A program made the position numbers and the translations under genes. A DNA stretch of 64,000 nt from Pseudomonas sp. C2B4. Its GTDB lineage: Bacteria > Pseudomonadota > Gammaproteobacteria > Pseudomonadales > Pseudomonadaceae. The number at the start of each line of letters is the position of its first letter. Within the stretch, counting starts at the first letter, position 1. Under the pieces are notes generated by a model. It made no database searches. It saw only the letters and a list, made by a program, of their open reading frames with translations, and was not told the origin of the DNA. The stretch is taken from the NCBI RefSeq assembly GCF_013359695.1, contig NZ_JABFMU010000002.1, positions 186,001 through 250,000 of the forward strand, written 5' to 3'. Shown here piece after piece: positions 1 to 8,481 of this stretch.

Positions 1-2820
1 GAGCCGAACGCGGTGCTGCAGATCGGCGCCACCGAAGCCACGCAAATCCCGAACGTACGCGCCACGCAACAAGCGCTGTACCAGGGCCTGGTCGCCACCA
101 GCACCAACGGCTGGCCGAGTGTGAACAACGACATGATGGGGATTCTCGGCAAGGTCGGCGGCAAGCTGATGCCACCGGGTTTCTACTACAAAACCTTCAT
201 GTATCCGCAATCGTTCTGGATGACTTACGAGAAGTACATTCGTAAGGCCGCCGGTCTTGGCCGCTCGCCAACCGAGAACGATCCGGACACCTACGACTAC
301 ATGAATCAGCACTGCGACGTGCTGATCGTCGGCGCCGGCCCTGCCGGTCTGGCGGCTGCACTGGCGGCTGCGCGCAGCGGTGCCCGTGTGATCCTCGCCG
401 ATGAGCAGGAAGAGTTCGGCGGCAGCCTGCTCGATTCCCGCGAAAGCCTTGATGGCAAGCCGGCCACGGAGTGGGTTGCCAGCGTCATCGCTGAGCTGAA
501 GAACACCCCGGACGTGCTGCTGTTGCCGCGCGCCACGGTCAACGGTTACCACGACCATAACTTCCTGACCATTCACGAGCGCCTGACCGATCACCTCGGC
601 GACCGCGCACCGATTGGCCAGGTGCGTCAGCGCATCCACCGCGTGCGTGCCAAGCGTGTGGTGCTGGCGACCGGCGCTCACGAGCGTCCACTGGTCTACG
701 GCAACAACGACGTGCCGGGCAACATGCTCGCTGGCGCAGTCTCGACTTACGTGCGCCGTTACGGCGTGGCACCGGGCAAGAAGCTGGTGCTGTCGACCAA
801 CAACGATCACGCCTACCGCGTGGCCCTGGATTGGCTCGATGCCAGCCTGCAAGTCGTGGCCATCGCCGACGCCCGCAGCAACCCTCGCGGTGCGCTGGTG
901 GAAGAAGCACGCGCCAAGGGTATTCGCATCCTCACCGGCAGCGCCGTGATCGAGGCCCGTGGCAGCAAGCACGTGACCGCTGCCCGCGTTGCCGCGATCG
1001 ATGTGAAAGGCCACAAGGTCACCAGCCCGGGCGAATGGCTCGAGTGCGACATCGTCGCCAGTTCCGGCGGCTACAGCCCGGTGGTTCACCTGGCTTCGCA
1101 CCTGGGCGGCAAGCCGATCTGGCGTGAGGACATCCTCGGTTTCGTACCGGGTGAAGCGCCGCAGAAACGCGTGTGCGTCGGCGGCATCAACGGCGTCTAT
1201 GGCCTCGGCGATTCTCTGGCCGATGGTTTTGAAGGGGGCGTGCGCGCCGCCAGCGAAGCCGGTTTCGGTGCGGTCGAAGCGACCTTGCCCAAAGCCCTGG
1301 CCCGTCTGGAAGAGCCAACCCTGGCGCTGTTCCAGGTGCCTCATGAAAAGAACACCGCACGGGCGCCGAAGCAATTCGTCGACCTGCAAAACGACGTCAC
1401 CGCCGCCGCCATCGAACTGGCGACCCGCGAGGGCTTCGAGTCGGTCGAGCACGTCAAACGCTATACCGCACTGGGCTTCGGCACCGATCAGGGCAAGCTG
1501 GGTAACGTCAACGGTCTGGCCATTGCCGCCCGTTCGCTGAACGTGACCATCCCGCAGATGGGCACCACCATGTTCCGCCCGAACTACACGCCGGTCACCT
1601 TCGGCGCCGTGGCCGGTCGTCACTGTGGGCACATCTTCGAGCCGGTGCGTTACACCGCGCTGCATCAGTGGCACCTGAAAAATGGCGCCGAGTTCGAAGA
1701 CGTTGGCCAGTGGAAACGTCCGTGGTACTTCCCGAAATCCGGTGAAGATATGCACGCCGCGGTCAAGCGCGAATGCAAAGCCGTGCGCGACAGCGTCGGC
1801 CTGCTGGACGCCTCGACCCTGGGCAAGATCGACATCCAGGGCCCGGACTCACGCGAGTTCCTCAACCGCATCTACACCAACGCCTGGACCAAGCTCGACG
1901 TGGGCAAGGCCCGCTACGGCCTGATGTGTAAAGAAGATGGCATGGTGTTCGACGACGGCGTGACCGCATGCCTGGCCGACAACCATTTCGTGATGACCAC
2001 CACCACCGGCGGCGCGGCCCGCGTGCTGCAATGGCTGGAGCTGTACCACCAGACCGAATGGCCGGACCTGAAGGTGTACTTCACTTCCGTGACGGATCAC
2101 TGGGCAACCATGACCCTGTCCGGGCCGAACAGCCGCAAGCTGCTCAGCGAAGTCACCGATGCCGACCTGAGCAACGAAGCGTTCCCGTTCATGACCTGGA
2201 AAGAGGCCCTGGTCGGTGGTGTGCCGGCGCGGATCTTCCGGATTTCGTTTACCGGTGAGCTGTCGTACGAAGTCAACGTTCAAGCCGACTACGCCATGGG
2301 CGTGCTCGAGAAAATCGTCGACGCCGGCAAGAAGTACAACCTGACGCCGTACGGCACCGAAACCATGCACGTCCTGCGGGCCGAGAAGGGCTTCATCATC
2401 GTAGGGCAAGACACTGACAGCTCGATGACCCCGGACGACCTGAACATGGGCTGGTGTGTGGGCCGCACCAAACCGTTCTCGTGGATCGGCTGGCGTGGCA
2501 TGAACCGCGAAGATTGCGTGCGTGATCAGCGTAAACAGCTGGTGGGTCTGAAGCCGATCGATCCGAACAAGTGGCTGCCGGAAGGTGCGCAACTGGTGTT
2601 CAACACCAAGCAGGCGATCCCGATGACCATGGTCGGTCACGTGACCTCCAGTTACCTGCACAACTCCCTGGGCTATTCGTTTGCCATGGGCGTGGTCAAG
2701 GGCGGTCTGAACCGCATGGGCGAGCGCGTGTTTGCGCCCCTGGCGGACGGCAGCGTGATCGAGGCGGAAATCGTTTCTTCGGTGTTCTTCGATCCGAAAG
2801 GCGAACGCCAGAACGTGTGA
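1..2820 (+). CDS. soxA: Sarcosine oxidase alpha subunit (5' end outside window)
   Basis: Large flavoprotein subunit of heterotetrameric sarcosine oxidase, which oxidatively demethylates sarcosine to glycine and passes the methyl carbon to tetrahydrofolate. The reading frame is already open at base 1, so the beginning is missing; about 939 residues of a family of roughly 1005 are present. A dinucleotide-binding Rossmann motif (GAGPAGLAAA) lies near codons 110-120. The last third is a GcvT-like folate-binding domain (about nt 1720-2790). It is followed by soxG, purU and fdhA on the same strand, the usual glycine betaine/sarcosine catabolic arrangement in Pseudomonas. An in-frame ATG at 118-123 aa is not a real start because homology-like sequence continues upstream of it. 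Assignment is secure from domain order and neighbours. Confidence 0.95.
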   Translation, partial: EPNAVLQIGATEATQIPNVRATQQALYQGLVATSTNGWPSVNNDMMGILGKVGGKLMPPGFYYKTFMYPQSFWMTYEKYIRKAAGLGRSPTENDPDTYDYMNQHCDVLIVGAGPAGLAAALAAARSGARVILADEQEEFGGSLLDSRESLDGKPATEWVASVIAELKNTPDVLLLPRATVNGYHDHNFLTIHERLTDHLGDRAPIGQVRQRIHRVRAKRVVLATGAHERPLVYGNNDVPGNMLAGAVSTYVRRYGVAPGKKLVLSTNNDHAYRVALDWLDASLQVVAIADARSNPRGALVEEARAKGIRILTGSAVIEARGSKHVTAARVAAIDVKGHKVTSPGEWLECDIVASSGGYSPVVHLASHLGGKPIWREDILGFVPGEAPQKRVCVGGINGVYGLGDSLADGFEGGVRAASEAGFGAVEATLPKALARLEEPTLALFQVPHEKNTARAPKQFVDLQNDVTAAAIELATREGFESVEHVKRYTALGFGTDQGKLGNVNGLAIAARSLNVTIPQMGTTMFRPNYTPVTFGAVAGRHCGHIFEPVRYTALHQWHLKNGAEFEDVGQWKRPWYFPKSGEDMHAAVKRECKAVRDSVGLLDASTLGKIDIQGPDSREFLNRIYTNAWTKLDVGKARYGLMCKEDGMVFDDGVTACLADNHFVMTTTTGGAARVLQWLELYHQTEWPDLKVYFTSVTDHWATMTLSGPNSRKLLSEVTDADLSNEAFPFMTWKEALVGGVPARIFRISFTGELSYEVNVQADYAMGVLEKIVDAGKKYNLTPYGTETMHVLRAEKGFIIVGQDTDSSMTPDDLNMGWCVGRTKPFSWIGWRGMNREDCVRDQRKQLVGLKPIDPNKWLPEGAQLVFNTKQAIPMTMVGHVTSSYLHNSLGYSFAMGVVKGGLNRMGERVFAPLADGSVIEAEIVSSVFFDPKGERQNV

Positions 2821-2853
2821 TTGCCCAGGCCCTGTGGTGAGTCTGCCGACGCT

Positions 2854-2918
2854 TTCGCGAGCAGGCTCGCTCCCACAGGAGATCGCGTAACCCTTGTGGG
2901 AGCGAGCCTGCTCGCGAA
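2854..2918. repeat. REPIN (inverted REP doublet)
   Basis: Two copies of the REP core GGGAGCGAGCCTGCTCGCG in opposite orientation (about 2854-2877 and 2895-2918), short form with a 17-base centre. It fills the soxA-soxG gap and can fold as one long hairpin. Confidence 0.9.
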
Positions 2919-2968
2919 GGCGGCAGAACAGCTTCCACAGGGCCAACAGAATTCAGGAAAGGTGCTTT

Positions 2969-3601
2969 ATGACCGCAGCCAATGTTTACCAACAACGCCC
3001 AACCTCCGGGGCCAAGGCCGAGTCGTCGCTGCATCACGCCGACCTCGCCAGCCTGGTGGGCAAGGGTCGCAAGAACGCCGGCGTGACCGTGCGCGAGAAA
3101 AAACTCCTCGGCCACCTGACCATCCGTGGCGATGGTCATGACGCCGCATTCGCTGCTGGCGTGCACAAGGCGCTGGGCATCGAATTGCCAAGTGCGCTGA
3201 CCGTCATCGTCAAAGGTGAAACCAGCCTGCAATGGATGGGCCCGGACGAGTGGCTGCTGATCGTACCGACCGGCGAAGAATTCGCCGCGGAGAAGAAACT
3301 GCGTGAAGCGCTGGGCGACCTGCACATCCAGATCGTCAACGTCAGTGGTGGCCAGCAGATCCTCGAACTGAGTGGCCCGAACGTGCGCCAGGTACTGATG
3401 AAGTCCACCAGCTATGACGTGCACCCCAACAACTTCCCGGTGGGCAAGGCTGTCGGCACGGTGTTCGCCAAGTCGCAACTGATGATTCGCCACACCGCCG
3501 AAGACACCTGGGAACTGCTGATCCGCCGCAGCTTCTCGGATTACTGGTGGTTGTGGTTGCAGGATGCATCGGCCGAATACGGCCTGAGCGTTCAGGCCTG
3601 A
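2969..3601 (+). CDS. soxG: Sarcosine oxidase gamma subunit
   Basis: Small GcvT-like subunit of heterotetrameric sarcosine oxidase, 210 residues, the usual family size. The start is set at the ATG that opens MTAANVYQQ, preceded by AGGAAAGGTG; a longer open frame upstream only reads through the REPIN. The protein ends with the conserved-looking aromatic stretch SDYWWLWLQDA. It lies directly downstream of soxA, separated only by the REPIN, and is probably in the same transcript, although the hairpin may lower downstream expression. The call rests on position and on similarity to known SoxG sequences as I recall them. Confidence 0.9.
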   Translation: MTAANVYQQRPTSGAKAESSLHHADLASLVGKGRKNAGVTVREKKLLGHLTIRGDGHDAAFAAGVHKALGIELPSALTVIVKGETSLQWMGPDEWLLIVPTGEEFAAEKKLREALGDLHIQIVNVSGGQQILELSGPNVRQVLMKSTSYDVHPNNFPVGKAVGTVFAKSQLMIRHTAEDTWELLIRRSFSDYWWLWLQDASAEYGLSVQA

Positions 3602-3627
3602 TTACAACCCGCCATGGAGGCGACCAC

Positions 3628-3718
3628 CTGTGGGAGCGAGCCTGCTCGCGAAGAGGGAGTGTCAGGCGACATCAATGTTGCTGATACACCGCCTTCGCGA
3701 GCAGGCTCGCTCCCACAG
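3628..3718. repeat. REPIN (inverted REP doublet)
   Basis: Forward core at about 3628-3652 and reverse core at about 3694-3718, long form with a 41-base centre containing the recurring TGTCAG...CAATGTTG-type sequence. Lies between soxG and purU. Confidence 0.9.
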
Positions 3719-3759
3719 GAGGATGTTTTCTTTACCGATTCAGCAGGAGTCACCGCACT

Positions 3760-4617
3760 ATGAGCCGCGCCCCAGACACATGGATCTTGACCGCCGACTG
3801 CCCCAGCGTGCTCGGCACGGTGGACGCGGTGACCCGCTTTCTGTTCGAGCAGGGCTGCTACGTCACCGAACACCATTCCTTCGATGACCGCCTTTCGGGG
3901 CGTTTCTTCATTCGTGTGGAGTTCCGCCAGCCCGACGGTTTCGACGAGCAGTCATTCCGCGCAGGCCTTGCCGAGCGCGGCGAAGCCTTCGGCATGATTT
4001 TCGAGCTGACTCCGCCGCACCATCGGCCAAAAGTAGTGATCATGGTCTCCAAGGCCGATCACTGCCTCAACGATTTGCTCTACCGCCAGCGCATCGGTCA
4101 ATTGTCCATGGACGTGGTCGCCGTGGTTTCCAACCACCCGGACCTCAAGCCGCTGGCCGACTGGCACCAGATTCCGTACTACCACTTCCCCCTGGACCCG
4201 AACGACAAACCGTCACAGGAGCGTCAGGTGTTGCAGGTGATCGAGGAGGCCGGCGCCGAACTGGTGATCCTTGCCCGCTACATGCAGGTCCTGTCGCCGG
4301 AGCTGTGCCGCAAACTCGACGGCAAGGCCATCAACATCCACCACTCCCTGCTGCCGGGTTTCAAAGGCGCCAAGCCTTACCACCAGGCGTACAACAAGGG
4401 CGTGAAACTGGTCGGCGCCACGGCGCACTACATCAACAACGACCTGGATGAAGGTCCGATCATCGCCCAGGGTGTCGAGGTGGTGGATCACAGTCATTAC
4501 CCGGAAGACCTGATCGCCAAGGGGCGGGATATTGAAGGCCTGACTCTGGCGCGGGCCGTTGGATATCACATTGAGAGAAGAGTGTTTTTGAACGCCAATC
4601 GCACGGTCGTTCTCTAG
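3760..4617 (+). CDS. purU: Formyltetrahydrofolate deformylase
   Basis: Hydrolyses 10-formyltetrahydrofolate to formate and tetrahydrofolate, returning folate to the pool loaded by sarcosine and dimethylglycine demethylation. 285 residues. An N-terminal ACT domain (about 8-85) is followed by a formyltransferase-fold catalytic domain. The active-site signature is INIHHSLLPGFKGA near 190-203, with DEGPIIAQ near 228-235 supplying the acidic residue. The ATG at 3760 has CAGGAG upstream. Position between soxG and fdhA matches the Pseudomonas one-carbon cluster, so this copy probably serves betaine/sarcosine catabolism rather than general purine balance (inference). Confidence 0.95.
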   Translation: MSRAPDTWILTADCPSVLGTVDAVTRFLFEQGCYVTEHHSFDDRLSGRFFIRVEFRQPDGFDEQSFRAGLAERGEAFGMIFELTPPHHRPKVVIMVSKADHCLNDLLYRQRIGQLSMDVVAVVSNHPDLKPLADWHQIPYYHFPLDPNDKPSQERQVLQVIEEAGAELVILARYMQVLSPELCRKLDGKAINIHHSLLPGFKGAKPYHQAYNKGVKLVGATAHYINNDLDEGPIIAQGVEVVDHSHYPEDLIAKGRDIEGLTLARAVGYHIERRVFLNANRTVVL

Positions 4618-4621
4618 ATCG

Positions 4622-4699
4622 CTTTCGCGAGCAGGCTCGCTCCCACAGGGTTTTTGTGTCGTTCCAAGATCCATTGTGGGAGCGAGCCTGCTCGCGAAG
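4622..4699. repeat. REPIN (inverted REP doublet)
   Basis: Reverse core at about 4624-4648 and forward core at about 4675-4698, between purU and fdhA. Both cores match the GGGAGCGAGCCTGCTCGCG type. Confidence 0.9.
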
Positions 4700-4805
4700 A
4701 GGCCCTTTCAGGCAACACAAGAAACAGCAGCATCTGTACCCGAGCACTTAACGCGCTGCCTGCCTGGGCAACGCGGATCCATAAAAACAACAGCGAGGTG
4801 AAAGC

Positions 4806-6005
4806 ATGTCTGGCAATCGTGGTGTGGTGTATCTCGGCGCTGGCAAGGTCGAAGTACAGAAAATCGACTATCCGAAAATGCAGGACCCGCGCGGCAGAAA
4901 GATTGAGCACGCCGTCATCCTGCGTGTGGTGTCCACCAACATTTGTGGTTCCGACCAGCACATGGTGCGCGGTCGTACCACCGCTCAAACCGGCCTGGTC
5001 CTGGGTCACGAAATCACCGGTGAAGTGATCGAGAAGGGCCGCGACGTCGAAAACCTGCAAATCGGCGACCTGGTGTCCGTTCCGTTCAACGTGGCTTGCG
5101 GACGCTGCCGTTCCTGCAAGGAAATGCACACCGGCGTGTGCCTGAGTGTTAACCCGGCGCGTCCCGGCGGTGCTTATGGTTACGTGGACATGGGCGACTG
5201 GACTGGTGGCCAAGCGGAGTACGCCATGGTGCCGTACGCCGACTTCAACCTGCTGAAACTGCCTGATCGCGATCGCGCGATGGCAAAAATCCGCGACCTG
5301 ACCTGCCTCTCCGACATCCTGCCAACCGGTTACCACGGCGCAGTGACCGCCGGTGTCGGCCCAGGCAGCACCGTGTACATCGCCGGTGCCGGTCCGGTCG
5401 GTCTGGCGGCTGCCGCTTCCGCTCGCCTGCTGGGCGCGGCCGTGGTCATCGTCGGTGACGTCAACACCGTGCGCCTGGCCCACGCCAAGGCTCAGGGCTT
5501 CGAAATCGCCGACCTGTCCCTCGACACCCCGCTGCACGAGCAAATCGCCGCGCTGCTGGGTGAGCCGGAAGTGGATTGCGCCATCGACGCCGTAGGCTTC
5601 GAAGCTCGCGGCCACGGCCACGACGGCGTGAAACACGAAGCCCCGGCCACCGTACTCAACTCGCTGATGGGTGTGGTACGCGTAGCCGGCAAGATCGGTA
5701 TTCCTGGCCTTTACGTCACTGAAGATCCGGGCGCTGTGGACGCTGCCGCAAAAATGGGCAGCCTGAGCATCCGTTTCGGCCTCGGCTGGGCCAAATCCCA
5801 CAGCTTCCACACCGGCCAGACCCCGGTGATGAAGTACAACCGCCAACTGATGCAGGCGATCATGTGGGATCGCATCAACATTGCCGAAGTGGTGGGTGTG
5901 CAGGTGATCAGCCTGGATCAGGCGCCGGAAGGGTATGGCGAGTTTGACGCGGGCGTGCCGAAGAAGTTTGTGATTGATCCGCATAAGTTGTTTAGTGCGG
6001 CGTAA
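4806..6005 (+). CDS. fdhA: Glutathione-independent formaldehyde dehydrogenase
   Basis: Zinc- and NAD-dependent medium-chain dehydrogenase that oxidises formaldehyde to formate without glutathione; 399 residues, the expected size. Visible features are a catalytic-zinc cysteine in NICGSDQHM (about residue 46), the GHEITGEV motif, a structural-zinc cluster CGRCRSCKEMHTGVC (about 98-112), and an NAD-binding GAGPVGLAAA (about 194-203). AGCGAGGTGAAAGC precedes the ATG. As the last gene of the sox-purU-fdhA series it removes formaldehyde released by sarcosine oxidase. A strong terminator follows directly. Confidence 0.96.
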   Translation: MSGNRGVVYLGAGKVEVQKIDYPKMQDPRGRKIEHAVILRVVSTNICGSDQHMVRGRTTAQTGLVLGHEITGEVIEKGRDVENLQIGDLVSVPFNVACGRCRSCKEMHTGVCLSVNPARPGGAYGYVDMGDWTGGQAEYAMVPYADFNLLKLPDRDRAMAKIRDLTCLSDILPTGYHGAVTAGVGPGSTVYIAGAGPVGLAAAASARLLGAAVVIVGDVNTVRLAHAKAQGFEIADLSLDTPLHEQIAALLGEPEVDCAIDAVGFEARGHGHDGVKHEAPATVLNSLMGVVRVAGKIGIPGLYVTEDPGAVDAAAKMGSLSIRFGLGWAKSHSFHTGQTPVMKYNRQLMQAIMWDRINIAEVVGVQVISLDQAPEGYGEFDAGVPKKFVIDPHKLFSAA

Positions 6006-6019
6006 ATTTTTGGGTAGGA

Positions 6020-6054
6020 AAAACGGCGATCCCTTGTGATCGCCGTTTTTTTTG
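6020..6054 (+). terminator. Rho-independent terminator after fdhA
   Basis: GC-rich stem AAACGGCGATC / GATCGCCGTTT with a short loop followed by a run of T. It ends the sox-purU-fdhA transcript and also separates it from the convergent Rhs gene. Confidence 0.93.
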
Positions 6055-6068
6055 CGCTGTAATTTCAG

Positions 6069-7199
6069 CTATTGCTTTCTGAGCCGAGACATTTTTTTTT
6101 CGTAGCCAGATATCCGTAAAACTTCTGGAGAGATTGGGTGTATTCCTTGGTTATATAGACTGAGATTTGCTCTCAAGTGCCGACTGAGGTGCACACCTGC
6201 ATGCTGTGTGGCCAAGTGTGTAGGATCATAATCTACTATTGGCCAGCCCACCGAGGGGGAGTCACTCGCTTCAATCCTATTAATCCATTCTTGAATATCC
6301 CCAGCCTGCCTTCCGCTAGGGCTTCTCTCTGCATTTTGTACGGAAAAGCGAGATGCAGAGCGAGAGCTTGCCGGCGGCGAACGAAGCGGAATTGGTGGAG
6401 CGAAACTGGAATTAACGCTGGTATATGATTGGATGCTCGCGTAGTCAGATGAAAAACTTTCTTTACTATTGTTTGCTCCGACACTTGAGTAAATATCAGA
6501 TGGCTCAAATTTGTGTTGCATGGCTGGCGAACGTTTTGAAGGACTCGGAGACACAAGATGCTCCCACGCGTTTACTCTATTAGTACCGGCCATACGTTTG
6601 GCTAGAGTCTTGGATGAGGTTCTGAGTTTTAAAAAGTTTAATAAGCCTTTTACCGGATTACCGATGTGTCCCGTTGGATCACTCTGATTCACCGGGTCTC
6701 CCTTGCAGTACGTATACGCATTCAACCCACCCGCCCCAAACGGACTCCAACTGTCCGGGCAAATGAAGCACCCCAAAACAGGATTGAACGGCCGATGATG
6801 TCCGGTCCCCAACAAGTACCACCCAGTCACCGAATCTGGCCGCTCGCCGTTGAACCCGAGCAGGCTGAGCAAGCCGCTTCCAGCAAGGCAGTGACCATAG
6901 GGCATATACGCGAAAGCATGAGCTCGTTTGGCGTCGAGCAGGGTCAGCACCGAGCGCTGTCGGTCGGTGGCGAGCAAGGATGTTCCCGGCGCCGCGCTGC
7001 CTTGGCGCTGTTGCTGCGCCAGCAGTTGATCGTCGTGCTGCATGATCGAATGCTGCACCGTGCCTTGAATCTCGGTGGCAAGGCGGTCTCTCAGGTAAAA
7101 GCGCTGGGTGCTTGCCTGCGTCGAAGTTGCGCACGCGACCAATCGATCCAGTGGGTCATACCGATAGCTGCGGAGCAGATTCATGCTTTGAGATGGCAT
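6069..7199 (-). CDS. Orphan Rhs-core protein with variable tail (copy A)
   Basis: Short stand-alone protein with the C-terminal end of an Rhs/YD-repeat protein: RSYRYDPLDRLVA near residue 11, the hyper-conserved zone around WSPFGAGGLNAYTYC (about 151-165), and the DPTGH boundary near 174-178. About 198 residues of unrelated, Ser/Pro-rich tail follow. The start is the ATG at 7199, because CGGGAGTCC lies about 8 bases upstream and copy B aligns from the same codon. The long Rhs barrel and any delivery domain are absent. Relative to B the core has drifted (VLGCFICPDSW where B has VLMRFNSPDSW), which may mean relaxed selection. The tail is more AT-rich than the core and I recognise no toxin domain. 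No immunity-like gene follows; the next item is the fdhA terminator. Function unknown. Confidence 0.8.
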   Translation of the reverse strand: MPSQSMNLLRSYRYDPLDRLVACATSTQASTQRFYLRDRLATEIQGTVQHSIMQHDDQLLAQQQRQGSAAPGTSLLATDRQRSVLTLLDAKRAHAFAYMPYGHCLAGSGLLSLLGFNGERPDSVTGWYLLGTGHHRPFNPVLGCFICPDSWSPFGAGGLNAYTYCKGDPVNQSDPTGHIGNPVKGLLNFLKLRTSSKTLAKRMAGTNRVNAWEHLVSPSPSKRSPAMQHKFEPSDIYSSVGANNSKESFSSDYASIQSYTSVNSSFAPPIPLRSPPASSRSASRFSVQNAERSPSGRQAGDIQEWINRIEASDSPSVGWPIVDYDPTHLATQHAGVHLSRHLRANLSLYNQGIHPISPEVLRISGYEKKMSRLRKQ

Positions 7200-7260
7200 T
7201 GGCCGGACTCCCGGAAACTTCGTCGATTCAGGCATTACTCTGGCGCAATCAGCCGAAACT

Positions 7261-7282
7261 GCCTACTAGCAGAACTGATAGG
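7261..7282 (-). promoter_or_regulatory. Conserved element upstream of Rhs copy A
   Basis: On the minus strand a 22-base sequence beginning CCTATCAG and ending TAGTAGGC lies about 62 bases upstream of the copy A start. The same 22 bases precede copy B and an 18/22 version precedes copy C. Probably a promoter or operator shared by the three genes; the function is inferred only from conservation. Confidence 0.55.
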
Positions 7283-7313
7283 AAGCCCAGGTGCTTCAGC
7301 GATTGCCTGATGA

Positions 7314-8396
7314 TCAAAGCGCTTTACGCAGCACTTCACCCGTTTTATAGAGTTTCTGGTCTGTGACACCACTTACGAGCGCGCCACCGAAGTTCATCAA
7401 AGTGCCTGCCACCCCACTGGGCCTTCGAGTCGTGGCGAAATGCCTATACCACTCGGCTGCTGCAAAAGCGTGGGCGCCCGCATTACTGATTTGCCCTTCA
7501 CTCACCACAGCGGCAAGGTCCCCGTATACCCGGGCATGCGTCGGTGACAAGGATGTGTTCCCATGGCTCGCCAGGTTTTTATTGACCTCACCAAGACGCT
7601 TGACGAAAGGTTGATCGTAATCGAGCCTCTCCACCACGTTGCTGATGTATTGCCTGGCCTCTGACGGAGTATCAAGCGCCGGTTTCGAACTTCGCCGCAG
7701 TGATTGATCGACTGTTTTCAAAGCATCAGTGAAGAAGCCCGACTTTGCCGCCTCTGCCGGTAGTTGGCTGCTCATCTGCGCAGGAGAAGGGGAAGCAAGG
7801 GTAGTTATCGACGTTCTTCGGTAGGAGGTGCTCGTGCCGAACAGTTTTCCAAAGAAAGACCAGGAATGCCCAGTCGGGTCGCTCCTGTTGAGCGGATCCC
7901 CCATGCAATACGCGTAGGTGTTCAACCCACCCTCCCCAAACGGACTCCAACTATCCGGGCTGTTAAACCTCATCAACACCGGGTTGAACGCTCGATACCC
8001 ATTCCCAAGCAAATACCATCCTGTTACCGGATCCGCTCGTTCGCCGTTGAACCTGAGCAGGCTGAGCAAGTCGCCTCCAGCAAAGCAATGACCGTACGGC
8101 ATATAGGCGAAAGCATGAGGTTGTTTGACGTCAAGCAGTGTCAGCACCGAACGCTGCTGGTCGGTAGCGAGCAAGGATGTTTGCACCGCCACGCTGCCCT
8201 GACGCTTCTGCTGCGCCAGCAGTTGATCGCCGTGCTGCAGGATCGAATGCTGCACCGTGCCTTGAATCTCGGTGGCAAGGCGGTCTTTCAGGTAAAAGCG
8301 CTGGTTGCTTGCCTGCGTCGAAGTTGCGCATGCAACCAGTCGATCCAATGGGTCATACCGATAGCTGCGGAGTAAATTCATGCTTTGACGTTGCAT
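7314..8396 (-). CDS. Orphan Rhs-core protein with variable tail (copy B)
   Basis: 360 residues. The first ~177 residues are nearly the same as copy A (MNLLRSYRYDPLDRLVA..., then SPFGEGGLNTYAYC and DPTGH), and the 5' flank is duplicated too, so A and B arose by tandem duplication followed by tail exchange. The tail (about 178-360) differs completely from A and C. It includes the segment GNTSLSPTHARVYGDLAAVV and ends with GGALVSGVTDQKLYKTGE. The tail looks soluble and is not a nuclease or deaminase motif I recognise. The start at 8396 is chosen from a GGGAG ribosome-binding site at the same spacing as in A. No N-terminal secretion domain and no adjacent immunity gene are seen. Role unknown; it could be an effector tip, a recombination donor for a full-length rhs gene elsewhere, or an independent protein. 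Confidence 0.8.
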   Translation of the reverse strand: MQRQSMNLLRSYRYDPLDRLVACATSTQASNQRFYLKDRLATEIQGTVQHSILQHGDQLLAQQKRQGSVAVQTSLLATDQQRSVLTLLDVKQPHAFAYMPYGHCFAGGDLLSLLRFNGERADPVTGWYLLGNGYRAFNPVLMRFNSPDSWSPFGEGGLNTYAYCMGDPLNRSDPTGHSWSFFGKLFGTSTSYRRTSITTLASPSPAQMSSQLPAEAAKSGFFTDALKTVDQSLRRSSKPALDTPSEARQYISNVVERLDYDQPFVKRLGEVNKNLASHGNTSLSPTHARVYGDLAAVVSEGQISNAGAHAFAAAEWYRHFATTRRPSGVAGTLMNFGGALVSGVTDQKLYKTGEVLRKAL

Positions 8397-8458
8397 TGGC
8401 CGGACTCCCGGATAACTCCTTCGATTCAGAAGTTACTCTGGCGCAATCATCCGAACCT

Positions 8459-8480
8459 GCCTACTAGCAGAACTGATAGG
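8459..8480 (-). promoter_or_regulatory. Conserved element upstream of Rhs copy B
   Basis: Identical to the 22-base element upstream of copy A (CCTATCAG...TAGTAGGC on the minus strand), again about 62 bases from the start codon. It abuts the 3' end of the anti-sigma gene. Confidence 0.55.
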
Positions 8481-8481
8481 A

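Noticed and set aside
1849..2946. 365-residue antisense frame over soxA
   Set aside because: Opposes a well-supported gene and runs into the REPIN.
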